64,000 nt of DNA from Rouxiella aceris (GCF_012933545.1 NZ_JAADJU010000002.1:124001-188000), one strand, 5' to 3'. Shown: positions 22,226 through 30,894, counted from the stretch's first letter. Numbers and translations: made by a program. The notes: a model not told the origin generated them from the letters alone.

Positions 22226-23197
22226 GTGGCACAGCAAGATTATACTGTTGAACAACTGAACTACGGTCGTAAGGTCTATGACTTTATGCGCTGGGACTAC
22301 GTGGCCTTTTGTATTTCCGGCCTGTTGTTACTTGCATCCATCACCATGATGGGCGTTCGCGGCTTTAACTGGGGTCTCGATTTTACCGGTGGTACGGTAA
22401 TTGAAATTACCCTGGCGCAGCCTGCCAACCTCGATAACATGCGTGGAACGTTGGAAAAAGCCGGATTCAAGGATCCGGTGGTGCAGAACTTTGGTAGCAG
22501 CCGCGACGTTGTTGTCCGTTTGCCACCGGCTTCAGACTCTGCCGGTCAGGAACTTGGCAACAAGGTTATTGCCCTGATTAATGCCGATGTAGATAAAAGT
22601 GCAAGCGTTAAGCGTATTGAGTTTGTCGGACCCAGCGTCGGCAGCGATTTGGCACAGGCCGGGGGCATGGCGCTGTTAATCGCGCTGATCTGTATCCTGA
22701 TTTACGTCGGTTTCCGTTTTGAATGGCGTCTGGCACTGGGGGCGGTTATCGCCCTGGCGCATGACGTGCTGATCACAATGGGCGTGCTGTCGCTGTTCCG
22801 CATTGAGATTGACCTGACTATCGTCGCTTCGTTGATGTCGGTTATCGGTTACTCGCTGAATGACAGTATCGTGGTATCGGACCGTATTCGTGAAAACTTC
22901 CGCAAGATCCGTCGCGGTAACTCTTACGAAATCATGAACGTCTCCCTGACGCAAACGCTGAGTCGTACCATTATGACCTCGGCAACGACGCTGATGGTGG
23001 TACTGATGCTGTATATCTTTGGCGGTGCCTTGCTGGCAGGGTTCTCGCTGACGATGTTGATCGGTGTATCGATCGGTACGGTTTCATCCATCTATGTCGC
23101 TTCTGCCCTGGCACTTAAACTGGGTATGAAACGCGAACATATGCTGCAGCAAAAAGTCGAGAAAGAAGGGGCCGACCAGCCCTCAATTCTGCCTTAA
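22226..23197 (+). CDS. secF: Protein translocase subunit SecF
   Basis: 323 residues from the GTG at 22226, with AAGGAG upstream. This equals E. coli SecF in length and in its last 18 residues. The frame is open back to 22070 inside secD, but similarity starts at [12 protein letters not shown]. Key motifs: [13 protein letters not shown] (periplasmic D1) and [17 protein letters not shown] (membrane helix 4 relay). It is partner of SecD. The operon ends here in a terminator that carries a miniature repeat. Confidence 0.97.
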   Translation: MAQQDYTVEQLNYGRKVYDFMRWDYVAFCISGLLLLASITMMGVRGFNWGLDFTGGTVIEITLAQPANLDNMRGTLEKAGFKDPVVQNFGSSRDVVVRLPPASDSAGQELGNKVIALINADVDKSASVKRIEFVGPSVGSDLAQAGGMALLIALICILIYVGFRFEWRLALGAVIALAHDVLITMGVLSLFRIEIDLTIVASLMSVIGYSLNDSIVVSDRIRENFRKIRRGNSYEIMNVSLTQTLSRTIMTSATTLMVVLMLYIFGGALLAGFSLTMLIGVSIGTVSSIYVASALALKLGMKREHMLQQKVEKEGADQPSILP

Positions 23198-23233
23198 GCT
23201 GTTGCCGGACGCTGACAGCGTCTGTAGGTAAAA

Positions 23234-23257
23234 GGCCCCGCAGGTAACTGCGGGGCC
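23234..23257 (+). terminator. secF terminator hairpin, first copy (repeat-flanking)
   Basis: GGCCCCGCAG (23234-23243) and CTGCGGGGCC (23248-23257) pair perfectly around GTAA. No T run follows, because the miniature element starts directly after it. A near copy with 2 differences in 24 bases, followed by five T, lies at 23391. Confidence 0.75.
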
Positions 23258-23390
23258 TCAGACTGCTGACAAAGTCCGTTATTAGGGAGAGTGCACCGTT
23301 GGGGTCGTAGCGGGCTTGCCCGCCGGAGCGCCCCTAGGTGTGCTATGCCCGGGTATCTCGCTCATCAAGACGACTTTGTCATCAAACTCA
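23258..23390 (+). mobile_element. Miniature terminator-associated repeat, copy 2 (133 bp)
   Basis: Nearly identical to the reverse complement of 13556-13689. Terminal inverted repeats GCTGACAAAGTC (23265-23276) and GACTTTGTCATC (23372-23383) match at 11 of 12 positions. The inner palindrome CGGGCTTGCCCG and the conserved block GCGCCCCTAGGTGTGCTATG are present. It is bracketed by two copies of the secF terminator. No coding capacity. Confidence 0.8.
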
Positions 23391-23419
23391 GGCCTCGCAG
23401 GCAACTGCGGGGCCTTTTT
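23391..23419 (+). terminator. secF terminator, functional copy with T run
   Basis: GGCCTCGCAG and CTGCGGGGCC form the stem (one G-U pair) around GCAA, followed by five T. Confidence 0.85.
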
Positions 23420-23590
23420 ATATTGTCGGAAGGCATGGCGCAGTGCAGGCAATTTCAGGGCGGGTTTTTGTGAGGAAAACCTGAGTAATGACTGAAATAG
23501 CGCGCTTATTACCACAACGTCTAATGAAAAGCCGGGGGAGCAGAGATTAAATAATATGACGTTTAATCAAGGTAAAAGGAGCATTACCCC

Positions 23591-24070
23591 ATGGCTATTC
23601 CGGCTTATATGTGGCTAAAAGACGACGGTGGAGCAGAGATCAGAGGTCTGGTCGATGTTGAGGGGCGAGAAGGCAGTATTGAAGTACTCAGCTTTATGCA
23701 TGGGCTGGCAATCCCCACTGATGACCACACCGGAAAACTCACCGGCACCCGGCAACATAGTGCCATGGAGATCGAGAAAGAGTTCGATTCCTCCAGTCCT
23801 TATCTCTACAAAGCGGTGTCATCCGGGCAGACGTTAAAATCGGCTGAAGTAAAATGGTACCGAATTAACGATGCCGGGCAGGAGGAGGAGTATTTTAATA
23901 TGTTGCTTGAAGGCGTCAAAATTGTTTCCATTAATCCGATTATGCATAACGTAAAAACCAATGAGAAGATGAATCATCTGGAATCGGTGACCCTGCGTTA
24001 TGAAAAAATTACCTGGAAATACTGTGACGGTAATATCCAGCACAGCGACTCATGGAAAGAGCGCGCATAA
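23591..24070 (+). CDS. hcp: Type VI secretion tube protein Hcp
   Basis: 159 residues of the Hcp family. Features: the opening MAIPAYMWLKDDGGAEI, REGSIEVLSF, GTRQHSAMEIEKEFDSSSPYLYKA, and the closing RYEKITWKYCDGNIQHSDSW. Hexameric Hcp rings stack into the tube that the contracting T6SS sheath drives into neighbouring cells, and they can carry small toxins in the lumen. AAGGAG precedes the ATG. No sheath, baseplate or ATPase gene is in the window, so this is an orphan hcp that must rely on a T6SS elsewhere. The next gene, a small toxin-like enzyme, starts 48 bases downstream and is probably its cargo. Confidence 0.95.
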   Translation: MAIPAYMWLKDDGGAEIRGLVDVEGREGSIEVLSFMHGLAIPTDDHTGKLTGTRQHSAMEIEKEFDSSSPYLYKAVSSGQTLKSAEVKWYRINDAGQEEEYFNMLLEGVKIVSINPIMHNVKTNEKMNHLESVTLRYEKITWKYCDGNIQHSDSWKERA

Positions 24071-24118
24071 AACTGAATGGCGCCGCGTGCGCCATTATTA
24101 TTACAAAGGAGTGATAGT

Positions 24119-24481
24119 ATGTCCTGGGTTTACGAAGTCAATAAAAAAGCCTTTTACCTCAATGGCGAATTTAAGTTTTATGCCATGTATGCCGGTGCGC
24201 CAGATTATAAAGATGATAGCAAATTTGAATGCCTGTTAAATAAAGGCCCTTTACCCCGTGGCAAATATACTATCAGTGGTAAACAGCAGCGCCATCGAAC
24301 CGCGGGTGTTTATGTATTAGTCCTGGCACCCTATTCGACAAACAAGATGTGTGGTCGTGCCGGTTTTCTGATCCATGGAGATAATGGTAAAGGCACCGCC
24401 TCTGAAGGCTGTATTGTCGCCGATCGAGCTTATCGGGAATTTATATGGGAAAGTAAAGATCGGGAGCTGATAGTCAAATGA
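24119..24481 (+). CDS. Tlde1-type T6SS effector, L,D-transpeptidase-like (DUF2778)
   Basis: 120 residues from the ATG at 24119, which has AAAGGAG upstream. The frame opening at 24077 lacks one. The protein shows the layout of the DUF2778/Tlde1 family: N-terminal strand pairs (FYLNGEFKFYAMYAG), NKGPLPRGKY, and a catalytic block with His86 in LIHGDNG, Ser95 and Cys98 in SEGCIV. Known Tlde1 toxins attack target-cell peptidoglycan stem peptides by L,D-carboxypeptidase and D-amino-acid exchange activity in the periplasm. It has no signal peptide, as expected for cargo delivered by Hcp. The overlapping downstream gene is the presumed immunity gene. Confidence 0.82.
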   Translation: MSWVYEVNKKAFYLNGEFKFYAMYAGAPDYKDDSKFECLLNKGPLPRGKYTISGKQQRHRTAGVYVLVLAPYSTNKMCGRAGFLIHGDNGKGTASEGCIVADRAYREFIWESKDRELIVK

Positions 24482-24927
24482 AATCGATTCTGCTCGCGGC
24501 GGCTTTAGTGGCATCACCTTGTTGTCTGGCCGAGAATATTTATCTTGGCTGCTATGCCCTGGATGAAGATATCGTGGGTGATATGATCGGCAATATGGTA
24601 AATGACTTTAAAATCCCCAGGGAAAGTATTGTGTTGGGTAAAACCAAGGTGGAACTACTCTATGCAACGCCGCTGAGCGATAAGTTGGCGCTGTACCTGG
24701 CCGAAAGGGAAAACCACCTTGATCACGGCGACAGCAGCAAAGATAAAAAACCAACCGCCGAGGATGCCAAGTTTTACCAGGTCGATAATACTAAAAATGT
24801 TATCGTAAAATTAACCTATGAAAATATCGAAGGTAAACATAATACTTTTATCGTTTCAACGCTGATCAGTGACACAGGCTGTGCGGGCGGATTAAATAGT
24901 TACCTGATTGTAGAAAAAGAATTTTAG
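24478..24927 (+). CDS. Exported protein, presumed immunity to the Tlde1-like effector
   Basis: 149 residues. The ATG overlaps the effector stop (ATGA), which couples their translation. A signal peptide (MKSILLAAALVASPCCLA) sends it to the periplasm, where the presumed toxin acts. The mature part has cysteines in LGCYALD and DTGCAGG that could form a disulfide, and the block FKIPRESIVLGKTKVELLY shared with the next gene. I do not recognise the family from sequence alone. The immunity role is inferred from overlap, export and position. Base composition is more A+T rich than the housekeeping neighbours, suggesting acquisition. Confidence 0.72.
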   Translation: MKSILLAAALVASPCCLAENIYLGCYALDEDIVGDMIGNMVNDFKIPRESIVLGKTKVELLYATPLSDKLALYLAERENHLDHGDSSKDKKPTAEDAKFYQVDNTKNVIVKLTYENIEGKHNTFIVSTLISDTGCAGGLNSYLIVEKEF

Positions 24928-25003
24928 TTATTTAATTACTACAATTATTCACTCTTGTCGATAATTGCCAATATATAACCTAATGCAATAGAAAGGGAAC
25001 TCT

Positions 25004-25450
25004 ATGAAAGCTGCGGTGTTTTTATTTTTATTTATTCTTTCTCCAGCCTGTTTGGCCTACGGCGGGCCGAAGTGCCAGACTATTAGTCCGACTATTGTTG
25101 AGCATATGACATTAGCGATGGAGCAGGACTTCCGGTTGCCCAGGGACAGCTTTGTTGCGGAGAAAACCAGCGTCGAGTTTTTATATTCAAAAGTAACTGA
25201 TCAACCCGTAGCCTTTTTTATTGCCCAGGCGTTACAAAAGCGCCGAGAGGGCGCTGTTTATGATGATAGCCCGGTATCTCTCAACGAAAAAGAAAAGGCA
25301 CTGTGGAGTGACAGCACCAATCTCATTATTAAAATCACTTATGAAAATAAGCAGGGTAAGCTAAACAGTTTTATTACCTCGTCACTGCTCAGCGATATCG
25401 ACTGTTCGATCAGGTTTAACGGTTATCTGGTTATGCAACGTCAATTCTAG
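25004..25450 (+). CDS. Second exported immunity-like protein, paralogue of the preceding gene
   Basis: 148 residues with a signal peptide (MKAAVFLFLFILSPACLA) and AAGGGA before the ATG. It aligns end to end with the preceding protein: FRLPRDSFVAEKTSVEFLY against FKIPRESIVLGKTKVELLY, then ITYENKQGKLNSFITSSLLSD and a final cysteine before the NGYL strand. Identity is low, roughly a third by eye, so the duplication is old or the two were acquired separately. It may guard against a related Tlde1 variant from competitors. No toxin gene precedes it. Confidence 0.68.
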   Translation: MKAAVFLFLFILSPACLAYGGPKCQTISPTIVEHMTLAMEQDFRLPRDSFVAEKTSVEFLYSKVTDQPVAFFIAQALQKRREGAVYDDSPVSLNEKEKALWSDSTNLIIKITYENKQGKLNSFITSSLLSDIDCSIRFNGYLVMQRQF

Positions 25451-25463
25451 GCAGGGTTTCCTC

Positions 25464-25532
25464 CGTCCGTTGCCCGTCTGAAAGCCACGGCGATGTCTGG
25501 GGGCGCTATGCCCCTGTCTCTCGATCAAAACG
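25464..25532 (+). repeat. Decayed copy of the miniature terminator-associated repeat
   Basis: GTCCGTT near the left and GCTATGCCC followed by TCTCGATC and AAAACG (25505-25532) match the intact copies in order, with indels between them. As in the others, a terminator hairpin follows directly. Boundaries are approximate and a flanking duplicate hairpin is not visible. Confidence 0.45.
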
Positions 25533-25533
25533 C

Positions 25534-25564
25534 AAACCAGCCCCGATTTTGAGGCTGGTTTTTG
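25534..25564. terminator. Terminator between the immunity-like gene and yajI
   Basis: AAACCAGCC (25534-25542) and GGCTGGTTT (25553-25561) form a 9-bp stem with a T run on the plus strand. It could serve both convergent genes. Confidence 0.8.
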
Positions 25565-25578
25565 GCACGTTTAGCGCA

Positions 25579-26148
25579 TCAGGGTTGCTGTGCGACGACT
25601 TCGGCAGCGGTCGGTATTACCGTCAGATGATGCAAATGAACAAAGCCAAGGTTTTCAGGGGCGATATTGCTAAAGCGGACCTCGACACTCTGTTCGCTTG
25701 CCGGTAACAGTCTTGGCGTGACCTCAATGGTTTGTGTTTGCATATCGACAGTCAAAGGTTTGCCGGTCACCTGATCGAGCTGTCCCCAGTCCAGCGTGGC
25801 GCTAAAGGCGGGCAGTGGTTTACCTGAGGTGGATTTAATCAGCAGCAGACCGCTGGTGCCCATGGTATCGGAGGTCACATTGCTCAGCGAGAGACTCAGT
25901 TGACCAAAATCGCTGTTTAACAGGGCTGGGGATTGCGCCGCAGGCAGAATATAGGCACCGCTGGTCGACTGGCGATTAAGCTGGGTCTGCTGTTCCAACG
26001 CACTGGCCAACGTGGTCAGGGTGGTCAGTTTTTGATTCAACTGTTTGATTTCTTTATTTAATGCTGGCAGTTGTGGGTTCTGTTGCGCGCAACCCGCCAG
26101 GCTAAACAAGGCGGTAAGGGCAAATATGGCACGATAAGAGGGTGTCAT
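25579..26148 (-). CDS. yajI: Lipoprotein YajI (DUF3251 family)
   Basis: 189 residues starting with a lipoprotein signal whose lipobox is LAGC (cysteine near residue 20). A short heptad-like stretch (NKEIKQLNQKLTTLTTLASAL) is followed by a beta-rich domain. Position next to nrdR and divergent from it, and the N-terminal pattern, match E. coli YajI. Its function is not known. In E. coli yajD and tsx lie between secF and yajI. Here those are absent and the T6SS cassette stands in their place. Confidence 0.85.
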   Translation of the reverse strand: MTPSYRAIFALTALFSLAGCAQQNPQLPALNKEIKQLNQKLTTLTTLASALEQQTQLNRQSTSGAYILPAAQSPALLNSDFGQLSLSLSNVTSDTMGTSGLLLIKSTSGKPLPAFSATLDWGQLDQVTGKPLTVDMQTQTIEVTPRLLPASEQSVEVRFSNIAPENLGFVHLHHLTVIPTAAEVVAQQP

Positions 26149-26335
26149 TGACCGGAGGTCCTTTTCTGCAATTTATGTATTAGGCGGTGTTGCGCCATGC
26201 TCCTTGAGCATCAAATGCGGCGCACCGGCTGCTGCGAAAGTTTACCATGATCGCGCGGCAAAGTTGCGACAGCCTTTGTTGTCGGCCCGGTTCGCGCTAA
26301 ACTAACGATCAGGTATTCTCCCAGCAGGAAGTTTT

Positions 26336-26785
26336 ATGCATTGTCCATTTTGTGCCGCTGTTGACACCAAAGTTATTGATTCACGCCTGGTAGGGGATGG
26401 ATCGCAAGTACGCCGTCGTCGCCAGTGTCTGCTGTGTCATGAACGTTTCACCACTTTTGAAGTGGCGGAACTGGTAATGCCGCGCGTCATTAAAAGCAGC
26501 GAGATCCGTGAACCATTTAATGAAGATAAACTGCGCCGCGGCTTTTTGAAAGCCCTCGAAAAACGTCCCGTCAGTTCGGACGATGTGGAAATGGCCATCA
26601 GTCATATCAAATCCCAGCTGCGTGCCACCGGTGAGCGTGAAGTTCCTGCCACCATGATCGGCAATCTGGTGATGGATGCGCTAAAGGGCCTGGATAAGGT
26701 GGCGTATATCCGCTTTGCCTCGGTGTACCGCAGTTTTGAAGATATTCGTGAGTTTGGCGAAGAAATCGCCCGACTCCAGGATTAA
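26336..26785 (+). CDS. nrdR: Transcriptional repressor NrdR
   Basis: 149 residues. A zinc ribbon uses Cys3, Cys6, Cys31 and Cys34 (CPFC and CLLC) and is followed by an ATP-cone domain (about 49-139). NrdR senses ATP/dATP and represses the ribonucleotide reductase operons. CAGGAAG precedes the ATG. It is first in the nrdR-ribD group, with ribD 14 bases downstream, as in E. coli. Confidence 0.97.
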   Translation: MHCPFCAAVDTKVIDSRLVGDGSQVRRRRQCLLCHERFTTFEVAELVMPRVIKSSEIREPFNEDKLRRGFLKALEKRPVSSDDVEMAISHIKSQLRATGEREVPATMIGNLVMDALKGLDKVAYIRFASVYRSFEDIREFGEEIARLQD

Positions 26786-26799
26786 GCACAGGAAAGGCT

Positions 26800-27924
26800 A
26801 TGTTAAGCGACGACCACTATATGGCGCGGGCTTTTGAACTGGCACGCCAGGGACGCTTTACCACCACTCCCAATCCCAACGTCGGTTGCGTTATTGTGCG
26901 TGACGGCGAGATTGTCGGTGAAGGTTTTCATTTGCAGGCCGGTGGTCCGCATGCTGAAGTCCACGCCTTGCGCATGGCCGGGGAACGCGCCCGTGGCGCT
27001 ACCGCTTACGTTACCCTGGAGCCTTGCAGCCATCATGGGCGGACGCCGCCCTGTGCCGATGCCTTGCTGGCAGCCGGTGTATCACGCGTAGTCGCGGCGA
27101 TGCAGGATCCCAACCCTGAAGTGGCCGGTCGTGGTTTATATCGTCTTAAACAGGCCGGTGTCGAGGTCAGCAGTGGCCTGATGCTTAGCCAGGCAGAAGC
27201 GGTTAACCTCGGTTTTCTAAAACGTATGCGCACCGGTTTTCCTTATGTGCAACTGAAAATGGCCGCCTCGCTGGATGGCAGAACCGCCATGGCGTCAGGA
27301 GAGAGCCAATGGATCACTTCAGCCGCTGCCCGTCAGGACGTACAGCGTTTCCGCGCAGAAAGCTCGGCGATCCTCAGTTCCAGTGCCACGGTACTTGCTG
27401 ACGATCCTTCCCTGACCGTACGCTGGAGCGAGCTGGGGGAAGAAACGCAACGCCATTATCCTGCCGAATTTGCCTCCGCTGCCGGTGTGCGTCAGCCATT
27501 ACGCGTTATTATCGACAGTCAGAATCGCGTTACCCCAGAGCATAAACTGGTGCAGCAGCCGGGGGAAACCCTGTTGGCGCGACTCACCGCCGACGATCGC
27601 CACTGGCCGCAAGGCACAGAACAGTGGCTGGTACCGGGTCGCGATAACCGCATCGATCTGGTTTTACTGATGATGCAACTGGCCAAACGCCAGGTGAACT
27701 CCGTCTGGGTCGAAGCCGGTGCCTCGCTGGCCGGTGCCTTATTGCAGGCGGGACTGGTCGATGAACTGATTATTTATCTGGCCCCGAAATTACTGGGCGA
27801 TAACGCCCGCGGTTTATGCCAGCTACCGGGTTTGCAGCATCTCGCCGATGCCCCCGCCTTTGCGTTTAGCGATGTGCGACAAATTGGTTCTGATTTGCGC
27901 TTGCGTTTGAAACTGGCGCCCTGA
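26800..27924 (+). CDS. ribD: Riboflavin biosynthesis deaminase/reductase RibD
   Basis: 374 residues in two domains. The N-terminal cytidine-deaminase-like domain has zinc ligands His51 (HAE), Cys76 and Cys85 (EPCSHHGRTPPC). The C-terminal reductase domain has LKMAASLDGRTAM and WVEAGASLAGALL. It deaminates the pyrimidine product of GTP cyclohydrolase II and then reduces its ribosyl side chain. An intrinsic terminator follows it, so ribH is not simply co-transcribed with it. Confidence 0.96.
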   Translation: MLSDDHYMARAFELARQGRFTTTPNPNVGCVIVRDGEIVGEGFHLQAGGPHAEVHALRMAGERARGATAYVTLEPCSHHGRTPPCADALLAAGVSRVVAAMQDPNPEVAGRGLYRLKQAGVEVSSGLMLSQAEAVNLGFLKRMRTGFPYVQLKMAASLDGRTAMASGESQWITSAAARQDVQRFRAESSAILSSSATVLADDPSLTVRWSELGEETQRHYPAEFASAAGVRQPLRVIIDSQNRVTPEHKLVQQPGETLLARLTADDRHWPQGTEQWLVPGRDNRIDLVLLMMQLAKRQVNSVWVEAGASLAGALLQAGLVDELIIYLAPKLLGDNARGLCQLPGLQHLADAPAFAFSDVRQIGSDLRLRLKLAP

Positions 27925-27928
27925 TCCT

Positions 27929-27972
27929 CGGCTCAGTCGCTGGCAGACAGGCGACTGAGCCGAAAATATTTT
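27929..27972 (+). terminator. Terminator between ribD and ribH
   Basis: CGGCTCAGTCGC (27929-27940) pairs perfectly over 12 bases with GCGACTGAGCCG (27951-27962) around a 10-base loop, followed by an A/T tail with five T. Confidence 0.72.
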
Positions 27973-28118
27973 TCTCGTCTGCACGGGTTTACAAAACCGC
28001 ATGTCCAAGCAGGGGAATAATATGATAGAATCCGCCCCCCTGCGGCTAAGCATGGGCTGGGTCGGTGTTAATGAAGTTATAAAACATTTAACGATTTAAG
28101 CCATTCTAAGGAAAATCT

Positions 28119-28589
28119 ATGAACGTTATTGAAGGTGTTGTCGCTACTCCTAACGCGAAAGTAGCCATCGCGATTGCCCGTTTTAACAACTTCATCAACG
28201 ACAGCCTGCTTTCCGGCGCGATTGATGCGTTAAAACGTATTGGTCAGGTTGCTGATGACAACATCACCGTGGTCTGGGTTCCTGGCGCTTATGAGCTGCC
28301 ACTTGCCACCCGTGTCCTGGCCAACAGCAAAAAATACGATGCTGTCATTGCCCTGGGTACCGTGATCCGCGGGGGCACCGCCCATTTTGAATTCGTTGCT
28401 GGCGAATGCAGCTCTGGCCTGTCCAGCGTTGCCATGAACAGCGAAATCCCTGTTGCCTTTGGTGTGCTGACTACAGAAAGCATTGAACAAGCCATCGAAC
28501 GCGCGGGAACCAAAGCCGGTAATAAAGGTGCAGAAGCTGCCCTGACCGCGCTTGAAATGATCAATGTTATCAAGGCCATCAAGGCCTGA
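28119..28589 (+). CDS. ribH: 6,7-dimethyl-8-ribityllumazine synthase (RibH, also called RibE)
   Basis: 156 residues, as in E. coli. The substrate-binding motifs are [15 protein letters not shown] and [17 protein letters not shown], with active-site His89. It condenses the RibD pathway product with dihydroxybutanone phosphate to form the riboflavin precursor lumazine, and it assembles as an icosahedral shell of 60 subunits. It is followed by nusB after 20 bases. The 194-base gap before it contains the ribD terminator and must contain its own promoter. Confidence 0.97.
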   Translation: MNVIEGVVATPNAKVAIAIARFNNFINDSLLSGAIDALKRIGQVADDNITVVWVPGAYELPLATRVLANSKKYDAVIALGTVIRGGTAHFEFVAGECSSGLSSVAMNSEIPVAFGVLTTESIEQAIERAGTKAGNKGAEAALTALEMINVIKAIKA

Positions 28590-28609
28590 ATCTAGTTAAG
28601 GGGAATTCC

Positions 28610-29026
28610 GTGAAACCTGCTGCTCGTCGCCGCGCCCGTGAATGTGCCGTTCAAGCGCTTTACTCTTGGCAGTTGTCTAAAAATGACATTGCCGATGTTG
28701 AATTACAGTTCCTGACCGAGCAGGATGTCAAAGATGTCGACATTACCTATTTTCGTGAGCTGCTGTCTGGTGTTGCCACCTCGGCCGATCAGCTCGATGC
28801 GCTGATGGCTCCGTACCTTTCTCGTCAGCTCGAAGAATTGGGTCAGGTTGAACGCGCAATTTTACGTCTGGCTTTGTTTGAATTGAGCAAACGTCAGGAC
28901 GTGCCTTATAAAGTGGCGATTAACGAAGCCATCGAACTGGCGAAAACTTTTGGCGCAGAAGACAGCCACAAGTTTGTTAACGGCGTACTGGACAAAGCAG
29001 GTCCACATATTCGTACTAAAAAGTAA
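28610..29026 (+). CDS. nusB: Transcription antitermination factor NusB
   Basis: 138 residues starting at a GTG with AAGGGG upstream. The N-terminus [20 protein letters not shown] and the segment [28 protein letters not shown] are characteristic. NusB with NusE (S10) binds boxA of rRNA leader transcripts and assembles the antitermination complex. It is co-transcribed with ribH. Confidence 0.97.
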   Translation: MKPAARRRARECAVQALYSWQLSKNDIADVELQFLTEQDVKDVDITYFRELLSGVATSADQLDALMAPYLSRQLEELGQVERAILRLALFELSKRQDVPYKVAINEAIELAKTFGAEDSHKFVNGVLDKAGPHIRTKK

Positions 29027-29210
29027 GCAGCCTCACCCGCTAAGACCTCTGGCTGAAAATAATGGTGTTTATGATTAATTTGGCGAGATAGTCCGGGTGT
29101 TGATGTTTCGGTGAGGGATCATCGGCTAATCTGTTAACTAAGCTATACTCCTATAAATTTCAGTTGGCAGGTGTTTCCTGTCGTTGAAAAATAGCGGAAA
29201 AATGACTGTT

Positions 29211-29232
29211 TAAGGCCGGATATCCGGCCTTA
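29211..29232. repeat. 22-bp perfect palindrome upstream of thiL
   Basis: TAAGGCCGGAT (29211-29221) is followed directly by its reverse complement to 29232, 44 bases before the thiL start. It has no T run, so it is not a classical terminator. It may be a protein-binding palindrome or an mRNA hairpin. The remaining 29027-29210 has no visible gene. Confidence 0.6.
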
Positions 29233-29276
29233 ATGCATTCTGAAAAACGCAGGATCGTAATTATTGGAATAATACT

Positions 29277-30263
29277 ATGGCATGCGGCGAATTTGATTTA
29301 ATTGCGCGCTATTTCAACCGTTACAGAACGGCTCGGCAGGACGTACAGTTAGGCATTGGCGACGATTGCGCCTTGCTGACTGTCGCGGACAAGCAACAAA
29401 TAGCAGTAAGTACCGATACCCTGGTCGAAGGGATTCACTTCCTCAAAACGATTTCACCGGCAGATCTCGGTTATAAAGCACTGGCGGTTAATCTTAGCGA
29501 TTTGGCTGCCATGGGCGCCGATCCCGCCTGGGTTTCTCTGGCGCTGACGCTGCCCGCTGTCGATAGCGACTGGCTGGAAGCCTTTAGCGACAGCCTGTTT
29601 GCTCAACTTGATTATTATGGCATGCAGCTGATCGGCGGTGATACCACCCGCGGTCCGCTCAGCCTGACGCTGACCATTCAGGGACTGATCCCGACCGGGC
29701 GCGCCCTGTTACGCAGCGGTGCCCGCGTCGGTGACTGGATTTTCGTTACCGGCACCCTGGGTGACAGCGCAGCCGGTCTGGCGATTTTGCAGGACCAGTT
29801 GCAGGTTGCCGACCCCGAGGCCCGTCAGCTGCTGATACAGCGCCATTTACGCCCACAACCGCGTGTCTTGCAGGGGCAAGCTTTGCGTCAGTTAGCCACC
29901 TCGGCAATTGATATCTCTGACGGTCTGATTTCCGACCTGAAACATATTCTTAAAGCCAGCGACTGCGGCGCACGTCTCGATCTGGATTTGCTGCCTTATT
30001 CGCCTGAGCTGCAACAGTACGTTGATGCCGAGCAAGCCCTCAAGTGGGCGCTTACTGGCGGTGAAGACTACGAGTTATGCTTTACCGTGCCGGAAATCAA
30101 TCGCGGCGCGCTGGAAGTGGCGCTGGGACATTTAGGGGTACGCTTTACCTGCGTGGGGCAGATTGCACCGCTTTCCGAAGGCATCAAGTACCTGCGCTCG
30201 GGCGAAAGCGTTGAGCTACAGTGGCAGGGTTATGATCATTTCGCCCAAGAGATGGACCAGTGA
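29277..30263 (+). CDS. thiL: Thiamine-monophosphate kinase ThiL
   Basis: 328 residues of the AIR synthase/PurM-like kinase fold. Visible motifs: GIGDDCALL (residues 26-34), [33 protein letters not shown] and [11 protein letters not shown]. These carry the Mg-binding aspartates. ThiL phosphorylates thiamine monophosphate to the cofactor thiamine diphosphate. Its stop overlaps the start of pgpA (GTGA). Confidence 0.97.
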   Translation: MACGEFDLIARYFNRYRTARQDVQLGIGDDCALLTVADKQQIAVSTDTLVEGIHFLKTISPADLGYKALAVNLSDLAAMGADPAWVSLALTLPAVDSDWLEAFSDSLFAQLDYYGMQLIGGDTTRGPLSLTLTIQGLIPTGRALLRSGARVGDWIFVTGTLGDSAAGLAILQDQLQVADPEARQLLIQRHLRPQPRVLQGQALRQLATSAIDISDGLISDLKHILKASDCGARLDLDLLPYSPELQQYVDAEQALKWALTGGEDYELCFTVPEINRGALEVALGHLGVRFTCVGQIAPLSEGIKYLRSGESVELQWQGYDHFAQEMDQ

Positions 30264-30832
30264 CCACCCGCGCTAACTGCGACAATAAAAAGCGGCCAAT
30301 GCGCCATAAGGGCAGAACCGGTAATGATGCGCTGGATATGGCGGCGGCAAAAAAACGCCTCAATCTGCGTAATCCCTGGCATCTGCTGGCGACCGGTTTC
30401 GGCAGCGGGCTATTCCCGGTCGGACCGGGTACCGCCGGTTCCCTGGCTGCTATCCCTTTTTGGCTGCTGTTGACCTACTTGCCCTGGCAAGTCTATTCGC
30501 TGGTGGTGATGTTCAGTATCTGCATCGGCGTGTATCTGTGCCATCAGACCGCCAAAGACATGCGTGTGCACGATCACGGCAGCATTGTCTGGGACGAGTT
30601 TGTCGGTATGTGGATCACCTTGATGGCACTGCCGACCAATGACTGGCAGTGGGTAGTGGCAGGTTTTGTGGTATTCCGCATTCTGGATATCTGGAAACCC
30701 TGGCCGATCCGCTGGTTCGATCGTAACGTGCACGGCGGGATGGGGATCATGATTGACGACGTCGTGGCCGGGGTATTTGCCGCGGCAATTATCTATCTGA
30801 TCGGACATTACTGGCCGCTGGGGTTGTTTTGA
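30260..30832 (+). CDS. pgpA: Phosphatidylglycerophosphatase A
   Basis: From residue 38 ([13 protein letters not shown]) the sequence follows E. coli PgpA. Conserved acidic and His residues lie in [14 protein letters not shown] and [17 protein letters not shown]. Several membrane segments are present. It removes the phosphate from phosphatidylglycerophosphate to give phosphatidylglycerol. Start choice is uncertain. GTG 30260 overlaps the thiL stop and gives 190 residues, about 20 longer than E. coli at the N-terminus, while ATG 30299 or 30338 would give a more usual length. None has a strong ribosome site. Confidence 0.92.
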   Translation: MTTRANCDNKKRPMRHKGRTGNDALDMAAAKKRLNLRNPWHLLATGFGSGLFPVGPGTAGSLAAIPFWLLLTYLPWQVYSLVVMFSICIGVYLCHQTAKDMRVHDHGSIVWDEFVGMWITLMALPTNDWQWVVAGFVVFRILDIWKPWPIRWFDRNVHGGMGIMIDDVVAGVFAAAIIYLIGHYWPLGLF

Positions 30833-30858
30833 GTATTGCCGGTTAAATAGTCACAGAG

Positions 30859-30894
30859 CGGGCGTCAGGGAGTATTATCCCGACGCCCGTTTTT
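30859..30894 (+). terminator. Terminator of pgpA
   Basis: CGGGCGTC (30859-30866) and GACGCCCG (30882-30889) pair, with an inner GGG/CCC, followed by five T. Confidence 0.85.

Noticed and set aside
24077-24118. Longer start for the Tlde1-like effector
   Set aside because: The ATG at 24119 has AAAGGAG at good spacing, and the extra 14 residues are unlike the family.
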